A stretch of 64,000 nt of DNA. Source: an uncultured Chloroflexales bacterium. Its GTDB lineage: Bacteria; Chloroflexota; Chloroflexia; Chloroflexales; Chloroflexaceae. Each line of letters opens with the position of its first letter. Position 1 is the stretch's first letter. This document shows positions 7,274 through 16,277 of this stretch, in pieces. Under the pieces are notes generated by a model. That model saw only the letters and a list, made by a program, of their open reading frames with translations. It was not told the origin of the DNA and ran no database searches. The DNA is taken from the NCBI GenBank assembly GCA_937902315.1, contig CALGUG010000054.1:186001-250000 (forward strand). The letters run 5' to 3'. The translations under genes and the position numbers were made by a program.

Positions 7274-9463
7274 GTGGCACGTACATCACAGTGGTGGCCT
7301 TTTCGTTTAAGACGTTGGAACGAGCGAGATGGCTTTTTTGGGCAAACGATCTCAAAAGGCCAAAGCTATAAATCGCTCATTTCGGCTAGCATCGTCTTGG
7401 GTTTGGGCCTATGGGCGATCGTATCGCTACGCTTGCCCCAAATAGCCGATCAATTTGTGGTCGGCCAGCCCAGCCCAGTCAGCGTTGATTCGCCGCGCAG
7501 CGTCGTGTTTGAAAGCGAAGTGCTGACCGCCGAAAAGCGCGCGCAAGCAGAAAACAGCGAAGATACTATTGTTCGTGTACGTGATTTTACGATCCCTTCT
7601 CGTCAGCGCCAAGAGCTGAGTCAGCTGCTAACCACCATTACGAATGTGCGCAGCGACCCCAGCTTAACGACTCTCGATGAAAAGCGGATCAAGCTGACTG
7701 ATCTGCCCAGCGCCAGTGTGGTCTTAACCCCCACACTGGTCGAAAACATCCTCTCGCTCGACGACGAGGCTTGGCAGAATCTCCGCAAGCAATCGATTGA
7801 AATGTACGATCGAGCGCTTTCGCAGTACAACTACGATATCGACGAAGGCGATCTCAAAGAGCTGCGCGAGCGCTCGCTCCCCTATTGGACGGCTTACTTG
7901 CCGCCCATGCAACGCGAACTGGTGATCTTTTTTACCAGCTCCTTTTTGCGTGTTAATAGCACCATCGACCAAGAAGCTACCGCCGAACGCAAACGGGCGG
8001 CCCGCGACGCGGTTGAACCAGTTCAGGTGCGCATCCAAAAGGGTGAAAACATCGTGCGCCAGGGCGATCCGGTGCGGCCCGATACGCTCGAACGCCTACA
8101 GGCGGTCGGCGCCATCGAGCAGAACGTCGATTGGCCCGTGGCGCTCGGGCGCGGCTTGGTCTGCCTGCTGTTAGCGCTCTTCTTTATGCTCTTTATGCGC
8201 AACTACGGCTTGCACAGCTTGCAGAACCGTCCGCTCTATGTGGTGGTCGGCCTGCTGCTCGTGACGGCGCTTGCAGCGCGCATCTTACTGCCGATCTGGT
8301 CCTCGGTGCCCTACATCTTCCCGCTCGCAACCACGATCATCATTCTTGTGGTGCTCTTCCGTAGCGCGATCGCGCTGTTTGGAGCGGCCCTGTTGAGTGT
8401 TGTGATCGGTATTCTGAGCAACAACGCCTTCGATCTCACGGTCACCATGTTCGTAGGCGCGAGTGTCTCGGTCTTCGCTATGCGACGGGCCGAACGCTCT
8501 TTGACCTTCATCTTCGCTGGCATCGCTGTGGCCTTCGCCACCATGATGACCCAAGCTGCCTTCTGGATGCAGTCGACCTTCGAGCTCTCATTGAATGCCT
8601 TGCTCTGGATCGGGCTGATCAGCGCTATCAACGGGGCTTTGTCGGCGATTCTGGCGCTTGGCCTGTTCAATATGGTCGGCCGTTTGGCTGGCATCGTCAC
8701 GCCCATGCAGTTGATGGAGCTGGCCCACCCTAATCAGCCGCTCTTGCGTAAGCTCATCCGCGAAGCGCCCGGCACCTACTACCATAGCGTCTCGGTCGGC
8801 AATCTGGCCGAAAGCGCTGCCGAGCTGATCGGGGCCGATGCCCTGCTGTTGCGGGTGGCGGCCTACTATCACGATATCGGCAAAACCATTCGGCCCTACT
8901 TTTTCACCGACAACCAGACCGACCGCGCCAATGTGCACGACGATCTCGACCCGCGCATCAGTGCCGAGATCATAGCCGACCATGTGCGCGAGGGCAGCAA
9001 AATGGCGATCGCAGCCGGTCTGCCGGAGGCTATCAACCAGTTTATTCTGACCCACCACGGCACCAGCGTGATCCGCAACTTCTATCAGTTGGCTTTGCAG
9101 CGCGAAGATAGCGTCAACGTCGAAGATTTTCGTTATCCCGGTCCGCGCCCCTACACCCGCGAGCAAGGCATCTTGATGCTGGCCGACTCGGTCGAGGCCA
9201 CGGTGCGCTCCAAAGCCCAAAACGGCAAGCTCCTACACGCCAAAGCCAGCGAAGAAGAGCGTCAGAAAGCCCGTGCCAGCGGAAGTATGACTCTTGAAGA
9301 TCTGGTTAACTCGATCGTCGACGAACGTATTCGCAGCGGCCAGCTCGACGATACGCCCTTGACCTTGCAAGACTTTAGTTTGATCAAAAAAGCCTTTGTA
9401 ACCAGCTTACAGGGCATCTATCATCCGCGTGTCGATTACGCTCAACCCATCATCAAACAATAA
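7274..9463 (+). CDS. 7TMR-HD membrane phosphohydrolase, PgpH-like c-di-AMP phosphodiesterase
   Basis: A GTG start 4 bp after yqeY gives 729 residues. One membrane segment near residues 33-52 is followed by an extracellular 7TMR-HDED domain (about 60-270), then seven membrane helices (about 283-480) and a cytoplasmic HD domain with YYHDIGKTIRPYFFTDNQ near residue 535 and THHGT near 595. This is the layout of Listeria PgpH, which hydrolyses cyclic di-AMP to pApA; the HD residues for two metal ions are all present. It probably controls c-di-AMP level and so potassium and cell wall balance, although no c-di-AMP synthase is in the window. The next gene starts directly at the base after the stop codon. 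Confidence 0.88.
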   Translation: MARTSQWWPFRLRRWNERDGFFGQTISKGQSYKSLISASIVLGLGLWAIVSLRLPQIADQFVVGQPSPVSVDSPRSVVFESEVLTAEKRAQAENSEDTIVRVRDFTIPSRQRQELSQLLTTITNVRSDPSLTTLDEKRIKLTDLPSASVVLTPTLVENILSLDDEAWQNLRKQSIEMYDRALSQYNYDIDEGDLKELRERSLPYWTAYLPPMQRELVIFFTSSFLRVNSTIDQEATAERKRAARDAVEPVQVRIQKGENIVRQGDPVRPDTLERLQAVGAIEQNVDWPVALGRGLVCLLLALFFMLFMRNYGLHSLQNRPLYVVVGLLLVTALAARILLPIWSSVPYIFPLATTIIILVVLFRSAIALFGAALLSVVIGILSNNAFDLTVTMFVGASVSVFAMRRAERSLTFIFAGIAVAFATMMTQAAFWMQSTFELSLNALLWIGLISAINGALSAILALGLFNMVGRLAGIVTPMQLMELAHPNQPLLRKLIREAPGTYYHSVSVGNLAESAAELIGADALLLRVAAYYHDIGKTIRPYFFTDNQTDRANVHDDLDPRISAEIIADHVREGSKMAIAAGLPEAINQFILTHHGTSVIRNFYQLALQREDSVNVEDFRYPGPRPYTREQGILMLADSVEATVRSKAQNGKLLHAKASEEERQKARASGSMTLEDLVNSIVDERIRSGQLDDTPLTLQDFSLIKKAFVTSLQGIYHPRVDYAQPIIKQ

Positions 9464-9943
9464 ATGCTGCAAACAAGCTTCTCCGTCGAAGAACACGAAC
9501 AACTACGTGCTTTGATCGCAGGCCAGCGCCAAGCGGCCCTCGCGACGCTCCACCAAGGTCGGCCCGCCATCTCGATGGTGACCTACGCTCAAGATCCTGA
9601 CGGTAACTTTTTGCTTCATCTCAGCGCCCTCGCTCAGCACACCAGCGACCTCTTGGCCCGGCCAGAGTTGGCACTGCTGATCTGCGAGCCAGATACGGGC
9701 GCGCGCAACCCTCAAACCTTGCAGCGCCTGAGCATCGAAGGGCGTGCCCTGCTCCTCAAGCGAGACAGCGCCGAGTACGAAGCCGCCAAGACGATCTACC
9801 TCCAGCGCTTGTCTCAATCCAAAATCACTTTCTTGCTGGGCGACTTCAGCATGTTCCGGGTTGTACCCGAACGGGCGCGTTTTGTGGCGGGCTTCGGCCG
9901 CACCTACGACCTCGATCCTGAGCAGCTCAAACCCGCTCAATAA
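9464..9943 (+). CDS. Pyridoxamine 5'-phosphate oxidase-like FMN split-barrel protein (HugZ-like)
   Basis: The 159-residue protein starts with an ATG touching the preceding stop. It contains the split-barrel pattern AALATLHQGRPAISMVTYAQD, followed by LSALAQHTSDLLARPELALLI and the ending ARFVAGFGRTYDL, as in HugZ/DUF2470-type FMN or heme-binding proteins. Likely a flavin-dependent oxidoreductase or a heme-handling protein; the substrate is not known. It closes the gmk operon. Confidence 0.85.
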   Translation: MLQTSFSVEEHEQLRALIAGQRQAALATLHQGRPAISMVTYAQDPDGNFLLHLSALAQHTSDLLARPELALLICEPDTGARNPQTLQRLSIEGRALLLKRDSAEYEAAKTIYLQRLSQSKITFLLGDFSMFRVVPERARFVAGFGRTYDLDPEQLKPAQ

Positions 9944-10008
9944 GCCGCTATTCGCGCTTATCTGCTCTTCGCTCAGACGTACAAGGCCGGCCCTTCAAAA
10001 ACAACCTA

Positions 10009-10028
10009 AGCGCGTCCGCCTACGGCTA
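10009..10028 (-). repeat. Interspersed repeat core, copy 2
   Basis: Reverse complement of TAGCCGTAGGCGGACGCGCT, identical to copy 1 in the variable position. Confidence 0.75.
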
Positions 10029-10155
10029 TCAACATCCAAGCCCTCCCATTCAGCTTGTTAAGCGTGCCGCGCTGCATTCGCAGCCTTCGCCGCCTAAAGA
10101 CCATCGTCGGCTGAGCTTGTCGAAGCCAACGAAGCGCACCCGCCGAAGCGTGCCC

Positions 10156-10299
10156 TTCGACAGGCTCACCAACCAAGCTGGCCGAAGGGCAGGGTAGGGC
10201 TTGTTCGCAACTTTAGCATTCCACAGCGCTGAACCAATCACACGAATATTGCAAACTACTCTCTCCAAAGACTGTGTGCCTTTGTGCCTCGTGTGGTGA
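10156..10299 (+). repeat. 144-bp direct duplication, copy A
   Basis: Begins TTCGACAGGCTCACCAACCA and ends TTTGTGCCTCGTGTGGTGA. It reappears with only a few differences at 10406-10549, exactly 250 bp downstream. Confidence 0.85.
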
Positions 10300-10324
10300 G
10301 GATGGCAGAGGCCCTCTCCCCCGA

Positions 10325-10350
10325 CCCCTCTCCCGCAAGCAGGAGAGGGG
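10325..10350. repeat. CCCTCTCCC-type palindromic repeat, copy 1
   Basis: CCCCTCTCC and GGAGAGGGG flank an 8-base loop. The preceding CCCTCTCCCCCGACCC is also present at the two other copies (16174-16216 and 39465-39512). Confidence 0.65.
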
Positions 10351-10405
10351 AGCAAGTGCGCTCTGTAGCGACATAGCCGTACCCTTCGACAGGCGGTTCC
10401 TGTGG

Positions 10406-10549
10406 TTCGACAGGCTCACCAACCAAGCTTGGCGAAGGGCAGGGTAGGGCTTGTTCGCAACTTTAGCATTCCACAGCGCTGAACCAATCACACGAATATT
10501 GCAAACTACTCTCTCCAAAGACACTGTGCCTTTGTGCCTCGTGTGGTGA
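10406..10549 (+). repeat. 144-bp direct duplication, copy B
   Basis: Second copy of the unit at 10156-10299. It runs straight into the interspersed repeat element that starts at 10552. Confidence 0.85.
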
Positions 10550-10551
10550 AT

Positions 10552-10724
10552 GATGCGAAATCTGGTTGAACATTGTGTGTTTTGGCCTTCGGCAGATTTG
10601 ATAGCAAATCTGCATGGTTACTAGGCTTTGCAGGGGGCGCTTGGGCGCAGGCAGACAAGAAGCCGAATGGGAGGAGCTCCGCTTTGATAGCCGGAGGCGG
10701 ACGCGCTAGAAGCCGAATGGGAGG
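10552..10724 (+). repeat. Full-length interspersed repeat element (about 170 bp)
   Basis: This segment matches 23082-23251 in inverted orientation over its whole length, including CTTCGGCAGATTTGATA, GGCTTTGCAGGGGGCGCTTG and the core TAGCCGGAGGCGGACGCGCT at 10688-10707. It therefore shows the long form of the repeat of which other sites have only parts. Copies end in a short GAATGG(G/A)AGG sequence. Confidence 0.8.
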
Positions 10725-10879
10725 TTAAGACTTCTCCGCCAACGTAATAAATTACCTGAAGTGAACAAGCGGATGTGGTATCGCACAAACATCTCAAAAC
10801 AAATCCCTCAAAAAAACTCATTGCTTCCGTGCCTCGTGTGGTGAATAAAAAACAGTGCCTTGTGTGCTGAATAAAGCGA

Positions 10880-10910
10880 GAGGGGAGATGACGAAGCGCC
10901 ATCTCCCCTC
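10880..10910 (-). terminator. Probable terminator downstream of prfB
   Basis: GAGGGGAGATG and CATCTCCCCTC make an 11-bp perfect stem with a 9-base loop, 25 bp past the prfB stop. The T-run on the minus strand is weak (TCGCTTTATT). Confidence 0.6.
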
Positions 10911-10934
10911 GTTTTGTGCTGGATATAGTGCGAG

Positions 10935-12063
10935 CTACTCGTCTAGCTCGTTGCCGACATTCCAATGCAAAAAGGAATCGATAAACAGCTTGAGGTCGCC
11001 GTCGAGCACTGCATAGACATTGCTGGTCTCGGCGTCGGTGCGATGGTCTTTGACCAAGGTCGAGGGGTGCAGATAGTAGGTGCGCATCTGGTTGCCGAAG
11101 TCGGCCGAGCGCACCTCGCCGCGCAGCCGCATACGCTCTTCGCGCTTGCGTTGCAGCTCTCGTTCGAGCAGGCGACCGCGTAAAACGCGCATAGCGGTCT
11201 CTTTGTTTTGAAGCTGCGAGCGCTCGTTTTGACAGGTCACCACGATCTCTTCGGGAGTGCCGCCTTTGTAGACCAAGCGCACCGCCGAGTCGGTCGTGTT
11301 GACGCCTTGACCGCCGTGTCCGCCAGCGCGGAAGACATCGACGCGCAGATCTTCGGGCTTGATAACGATCTCGGGGGCGTCATCGACTTCGGGGATCACT
11401 TCGACGCGCGCGAACGAGGTCTGGCGGGTGTGAGCCGAGTTAAAGGGTGACAGGCGAATCAAGCGATGCACACCGGATTCAGCTTTGGCATAACCATAGG
11501 CGTAACGACCGCGAATCTCGATCGTGGCACTCTTGATACCCGCCTCTTCACCGTCGCTTCTATCGACAAGCTGCACCTGAAAGCCTTGGCGCTCGGCCCA
11601 ACGCATATACATACGGAGCATCATCTCGCTCCAGTCTTGGGCGTCGGTGCCGCCCATACCGGCTTTGATGCTCACAAAGGCATCGCGATCATCATACTTT
11701 CCGCTCAGCAACAGAGCTGTCTCAAGTTTTTCAAGTTTTTGCTTGATCGTGCTTAGTTCGCTGCTAAGGTCGTCGCGCAGGGCCTCGGCGCTATCGCCTT
11801 CTTCTTGCGCAGCGATTTCGAGCAGTTCGGCTACCGCGTCGATCTGTTGTTGCAAGCCCTGCCACTCGCCTACTTCTTCTTTAAGGGCGGTCAGACGTTG
11901 CATAACGCCTTGGGCTTCGCGCGGATCGCTCCAGAGATTCGGGTCGGCGGAACGCTCTTCTAAGGTATCGATCTCTGCTTGTTTGCTTGAGAAGTCAAAG
12001 ACGCCCTCGGACGTCGTTATAACGAGTCCGCAGGGCTTCCAATTCACTCAAAAGGTCAATCAT
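10935..12063 (-). CDS. prfB: Peptide chain release factor 2 with programmed +1 frameshift
   Basis: Translation starts at ATG 12063, just after GGAGGT, and reads MIDLLSELEALRTRYNDVRGRL before an in-frame TGA at 11997-11995. The sequence at the stop, AGGGCGTCTTTGAC, is the classic prfB shift site: a Shine-Dalgarno-like AGGG, then CTT TGA C. After slipping +1 the frame continues GAC TTC TCA and runs to the TAG at 10935, for about 375 residues in total. RF2 terminates at UGA and UAA; the SPF tripeptide (RLSPFNSAH) and the GGQ motif (GGHGGQGVN) are present. The frameshift autoregulates RF2: low RF2 leaves the TGA unread and favours the shift. The coding sequence is therefore 12063-11998 joined to 11996-10935, with base 11997 skipped. 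Confidence 0.96.
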
Positions 12064-12312
12064 CCTCTACCTCCATACACTAATATGTTTGTATGGTAAC
12101 ACAAAATACCCTTCTCATTCTTCTTGTATACTATACTTATTATTAATTTCTCTGTTCAACCTAGTTACATCAAATTCAACGGATTTACAAGCTGATCTAA
12201 ACCGTTAGGCATCGTTTGAAGGATGGGGTAATGGCTTCTATTAGCTCATGCGGGCGTCGCTATCGACCACGCCCACACGTTTAGCTTATCTGTCGATAGG
12301 GACGAGTAGATA

Positions 12313-14124
12313 ATGACACGACGCGAATTTACGGTTGCGAATGAGTATCGCTACAATTATCGTTCGCCTTTGCGCTGGATGTTTTCGCACATTTGGCGTT
12401 ACCCTTGGTTAATGATCCTCTTTCTAATCACCATGTTCGCCATGGTGTCCTCGCAAAGCCTCTCCGCAGTGGCGGTTGGTAACGCCTTCGATGTCATCAC
12501 CAACCAGAGTGGCACTCAGGCTCTGGCCTTTGCAGCGCTGTTGGTGGTGGCTGCTTATGTCGGCTATGGCGTGTTCGACTTTATCAACAGTATGGCGATT
12601 CGCGTCTTGGCCCAACGTGTCGAGCGCGATGCACGCGACGAGCTGTATGTCAGTCTGTTGAGCAAGAGTCAGACCTTTCACGGGCGGCAACGAGTGGGCG
12701 ACTTGATGGCGCGCGTCACCAACGACGTGCAGCTCGTCAACCAGTTCGTAAGCCCGGCGCTGGGTATGACAATCGAATCGCTCTTAACCTTGATCATTCC
12801 GATCATCACGATCGCGAATATGAATCCGGAACTGCTCTTGGTTCCGGTTGTCTTCTTGATCGTTGTAAGCTTTGCACTGCGCCACTACAACAACGAGCTG
12901 CGCCCAGTGGCGGGCCAGTTACGTACACGCTTCGGTGTGATGAACGCCGGTCTAGCCGAGACGATCACAGGTATCGAGGTCGTTAAAGGTTTCGCCCAAG
13001 AGCCAACCGAAGAGGCGCGTTTTACCAGCAATGCGCGCGCCTACCGCGATGCCTTCGTGCGTGAAGGCGAAGTAACGGCTCGCTACTATCCATTGCTGAT
13101 CTATGGCATTACGATCGGTATCGCCTTTGGCCATGCCCTCTACCTCTATACTAACGGGCTGGTGACCATGGGCGAAGTGATCACCTATATGGCCCTGATC
13201 AGCACGCTACGCACACCGATGCGCTTCCTCTTGATGTCGTCTTCGACGCTTCAGCAAAGCATTGCGAGCGCTGAGCGCATTTTACAGATGATTCTGACCG
13301 AAACCGAGCTCGATCAAAACAGCGCGGGTGTTTCCAAGAAGATGGAGGGCGATATCGTCTTCGAGAATGTCAGCTTCAGCTACGGAGGCGATAGCGAATC
13401 GGCCGACAACGAAAACAAGGGCTACGCCATCCACTCGGTCTCCTTCCACGCCAAGCCGGGCCAAACGGTCGCGATCGTCGGCCAGACCGGAGCGGGCAAG
13501 AGCACCCTAACGCGCTTGATCAATCGAACCTTCGATGCAACCGAAGGTCGGGTTTTGATCGACGGCATCGATGTGCGAGAATGGAGCCTCGATAGTCTGC
13601 GCGCTCAGATCGCAACTATCGAGCAAGATATCTTCCTCTTCTCGCGTACCATCGCCGAGAATATCGCCTTTGGCGCGCGGGGTGAAGTGAGTCGTGAACA
13701 GATCGAAGATGCCGCTCGCCAGGCCCAAGCTCACGATTTTATTATGAGCTTCCCCCAGGGCTACGATACGGTGATCGGTGAGCGCGGTGTGATGCTTTCG
13801 GGCGGACAGCGCCAGCGCCTTGCGATCGCACGCGCCTTCTTGAGCGATCCGCGCATTCTGGTGCTCGACGACTCGACCAGCGCGATCGATAGCAATACCG
13901 AAGATCAGATACAGCGCGCGATGCGACGCATTCTCGAAGGGCGCACCACGCTCTTGATCACGCACCGCATCTCGCAGATCCGCAGCGCTGACCATATTTT
14001 GTTGATGAAGAATGGTCGCTTGGTTGCCCAAGGAACGCACGATGAGTTGTTGGAGCGCAGCCCGGCGTATCGCCAGATTTTTGCAAATGATACGCTGAAA
14101 ACGAAACAGCCTGCCTCGATCTAA
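12313..14124 (+). CDS. ABC exporter half-transporter, degenerate-site subunit
   Basis: The 603-residue protein has six membrane helices in the first 320 residues and a nucleotide-binding domain after. Walker A is GQTGAGKST (390-398), the signature LSGGQRQRLAIARA is intact (about 495), the Q-loop lies in IEQDIFLF and the switch His in LLITHRIS. Walker B reads ILVLDDSTSAID, so the catalytic Glu is replaced by Asp. This is the pattern of the non-hydrolysing partner in heterodimeric exporters such as TM287/288 or BmrCD. An acidic loop (GGDSESADNENKG) is inserted just before Walker A. It is followed 42 bp later by its partner gene. Substrates of this group are drugs or lipids; no substrate can be assigned. 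Confidence 0.9.
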   Translation: MTRREFTVANEYRYNYRSPLRWMFSHIWRYPWLMILFLITMFAMVSSQSLSAVAVGNAFDVITNQSGTQALAFAALLVVAAYVGYGVFDFINSMAIRVLAQRVERDARDELYVSLLSKSQTFHGRQRVGDLMARVTNDVQLVNQFVSPALGMTIESLLTLIIPIITIANMNPELLLVPVVFLIVVSFALRHYNNELRPVAGQLRTRFGVMNAGLAETITGIEVVKGFAQEPTEEARFTSNARAYRDAFVREGEVTARYYPLLIYGITIGIAFGHALYLYTNGLVTMGEVITYMALISTLRTPMRFLLMSSSTLQQSIASAERILQMILTETELDQNSAGVSKKMEGDIVFENVSFSYGGDSESADNENKGYAIHSVSFHAKPGQTVAIVGQTGAGKSTLTRLINRTFDATEGRVLIDGIDVREWSLDSLRAQIATIEQDIFLFSRTIAENIAFGARGEVSREQIEDAARQAQAHDFIMSFPQGYDTVIGERGVMLSGGQRQRLAIARAFLSDPRILVLDDSTSAIDSNTEDQIQRAMRRILEGRTTLLITHRISQIRSADHILLMKNGRLVAQGTHDELLERSPAYRQIFANDTLKTKQPASI

Positions 14125-14166
14125 GTTCTGGGCGCTTTTCTTTTTCAGAGTCTATAAGGAACGAAC

Positions 14167-15984
14167 ATGGGTATTATGGGCGGCCTTAGCGCCGAAGAAT
14201 ACGATCGTACTTATTCTGATGGACAACTGGTTCGGCGTATCATTGCCTATTTCCGACCGCAGCTAGGCAAGATGTTGTTGGTCACTGCCATGGTGCTTTT
14301 GACCTCACTGGCATCGACCATCTCGCCGATTTTGATTTCGAGTGGCATCGATATGCTGTCGGGCAACCCAACGCTGCAACTCTTGTTGGGCTTGGCGGCA
14401 ATCGTCTCGGTCTTAGGCGCGATGAGCTGGGCCTTCAGCTTTATTCAACAGTGGTTCTCGGCCCGCGCGGTCAGCAACGTGGTCTTGGCCCTGCGCGAAG
14501 ACGCCTTCCGCGCGGTAATGCGACGCGACCTCTCGTTCTACGACCAACACGCCTCAGGGCGTATCGTCAGCCGTGTCACCTCCGACACCCAAGACTTCGC
14601 CACCGTGGTGACCTTAACCATCGACCTGCTCAGCCAGCTGGTCTTGGTCTTGGTTATCAGCGTAGTGCTCTTGCAGCAAAACTGGCGTTTGGCGCTGATG
14701 ACCTTTGTGCTCGCGCCGATCGTGGTCACGGTCGCGCTGGTCTTTCGTCGCTTGGCGCGCCGTGCAATGCAGCAGTCGCAGCGTGCGCTGGCCAATGTCA
14801 ACGCCACCATCCAAGAGAGCATCAGCGGCATCGCCGTGGCCAAGAACTTCCGCCAAGAGGCCGCGATCTACGAAGACTTTAAAGAGACCAATAACCTAGC
14901 CTATCGCGTGCAGTTGATGCGCGTGGCCGTGTTCGGCAGCATCTTTCCGACCCTCAACACCATCTCGGGCTTGGGTGTCTCGGCCATCATCTACTTCGGC
15001 GGTATGATGGCGCTCGACGGCGTTATCAGCGCGGGCGAGTGGTATCTCTTCATTCAAGGTCTGACCATCTTCTTCCACCCGATCACCAGCATCGCCTCGT
15101 TCTGGAGCCAGTTCCAGCAAGGTCTGGCCGCCAGCGAGCGCGTCTTCGCCCTGATCGACGATGAGCCGCAGGTGGTTCAGACCGACGATCAGCCGGTCGG
15201 CCGCTTAAAGGGCGAGATCTTCTTCGACAAGGTGAGCTTTAACTACAGCACCGGACGAGCCGCCGTGCTCGATGACTTCTCGCTGCGCATTCCGGCTGGC
15301 GAAACCTTGGCGATTGTGGGCCACACTGGCGCGGGCAAGTCGAGTATCGTCAGGCTGCTGATGCGTTTCTACGAGTTCCAGGGCGGCACGATCTGGATCG
15401 ATGGCCGAGATATTCGCACCCTCAATCTGGGCGAATACCGCCGCCAGATCGGTTTGGTGCCCCAAGTGCCCTTCCTCTTCTCGGGTACTGTGGGCGACAA
15501 TATCCGCTATGGGCGCCAAGGCGCGACCGATGCCGAGGTGCTCGAGGCTGCCCGCCAGTTGGGCGACGGCGCTTGGCTCGAAGACCTGCCCGAAGGTTTA
15601 GATACCGATGTGGGTGAACGCGGTTCGCGCCTTTCGTTGGGTCAACGTCAGCTTGTGGCGCTCGCGCGTGTCTTGCTACAAGACCCGGCCATTCTGCTGC
15701 TCGACGAGGCGACCGCCAGCATCGACCCCTTCACCGAGACCCAAGTGCAAGCGGCGCTCGCTTCGGTTTTGCAGGGCCGCACCAGCATTGTGATCGCTCA
15801 CCGTCTCTCGACCGTGCGGGCCGCCGATCGTATTATCGTGCTCAGCTCGGGCAAGATCATCGAAGAGGGCACCCACGATGGCCTGCTCGAACAGGGCGGC
15901 CACTATGCCGAGCTTTATACGACCTACTTCCGCCACCAGTCGCTTGAGTACAAGCCCTGGGAAGAGGATCAGAAAGCGGCATAA
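14167..15984 (+). CDS. ABC exporter half-transporter, catalytic-site subunit
   Basis: This encodes 605 residues with the same six-helix plus ATPase layout as the previous gene. Walker A is GHTGAGKSS (385-393), Walker B ILLLDEATASID has the catalytic Glu, and the switch is IVIAHRLS. The signature motif is altered, LSLGQRQLVALARV instead of LSGGQ. A degenerate signature here facing a degenerate Walker B in the partner gives one inactive and one active ATP site, strong evidence that the two proteins form one heterodimer. ATG at 14167 follows TATAAGGAACGAAC. A clear terminator follows the gene. Confidence 0.92.
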   Translation: MGIMGGLSAEEYDRTYSDGQLVRRIIAYFRPQLGKMLLVTAMVLLTSLASTISPILISSGIDMLSGNPTLQLLLGLAAIVSVLGAMSWAFSFIQQWFSARAVSNVVLALREDAFRAVMRRDLSFYDQHASGRIVSRVTSDTQDFATVVTLTIDLLSQLVLVLVISVVLLQQNWRLALMTFVLAPIVVTVALVFRRLARRAMQQSQRALANVNATIQESISGIAVAKNFRQEAAIYEDFKETNNLAYRVQLMRVAVFGSIFPTLNTISGLGVSAIIYFGGMMALDGVISAGEWYLFIQGLTIFFHPITSIASFWSQFQQGLAASERVFALIDDEPQVVQTDDQPVGRLKGEIFFDKVSFNYSTGRAAVLDDFSLRIPAGETLAIVGHTGAGKSSIVRLLMRFYEFQGGTIWIDGRDIRTLNLGEYRRQIGLVPQVPFLFSGTVGDNIRYGRQGATDAEVLEAARQLGDGAWLEDLPEGLDTDVGERGSRLSLGQRQLVALARVLLQDPAILLLDEATASIDPFTETQVQAALASVLQGRTSIVIAHRLSTVRAADRIIVLSSGKIIEEGTHDGLLEQGGHYAELYTTYFRHQSLEYKPWEEDQKAA

Positions 15985-16008
15985 CCCTCTCGTTTCAGCA
16001 AATAAGAT

Positions 16009-16038
16009 GGGCTGGTAGAGCATACCAGCCCGTTTTTT
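16009..16038 (+). terminator. Rho-independent terminator of the ABC exporter operon
   Basis: GGGCTGGTA and TACCAGCCC form a perfect 9-bp stem around a five-base loop, then G and six Ts. Confidence 0.95.
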
Positions 16039-16139
16039 ATGCCCAAAACTCCACTCTGTCGAAGTCCACAAAGCGCCAATGTCATCGAATTTGCTATCAC
16101 GACTCAGGCGGCTAGGCTTCTAGCACCCATTCGGCTGCT

Positions 16140-16159
16140 AGCGCGTCCGCCTCCGGCTA
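16140..16159 (-). repeat. Interspersed repeat core, copy 4
   Basis: Reverse complement of TAGCCGGAGGCGGACGCGCT, flanked by CATTCGGCT as in other copies. Confidence 0.8.
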
Positions 16160-16189
16160 TCAGATGAGAGAACCTGCCCTCATCCCCGA

Positions 16190-16216
16190 CCCTTCTCCCG
16201 CATTGCGGGAGAAGGG
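16190..16216. repeat. CCCTCTCCC-type palindromic repeat, copy 2
   Basis: CCCTTCTCCCGCA and TGCGGGAGAAGGG form a 13-bp inverted repeat with a single-base centre, preceded by CCTCATCCCCGACCC-like sequence. It may also act as a transcription barrier between the exporter and galM genes. Confidence 0.65.
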
Positions 16217-16277
16217 TGCATGCTACTGTCGCTCGATGCGTTGTGAACGCTTGAAAACAGAGCGTACGGAAAGAACA

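Larger units (their letters stand above)
9944..10879. other. Repeat-filled gene-free region
   Basis: Nearly 1 kb without a credible gene. It contains two copies of the interspersed repeat, an almost exact 144-bp duplication, a CCCTCTCCC palindrome and TTCGACAGGCTCA-type short repeats. Open frames seen here run through the duplicated DNA (the same 40-residue peptide appears twice) and are not genes. Confidence 0.75.

Noticed and set aside
10050..10965. Open frames of about 100 codons on the minus strand
   Set aside because: They run through duplicated and repeat DNA, the same peptide is encoded twice, and there are no start signals.
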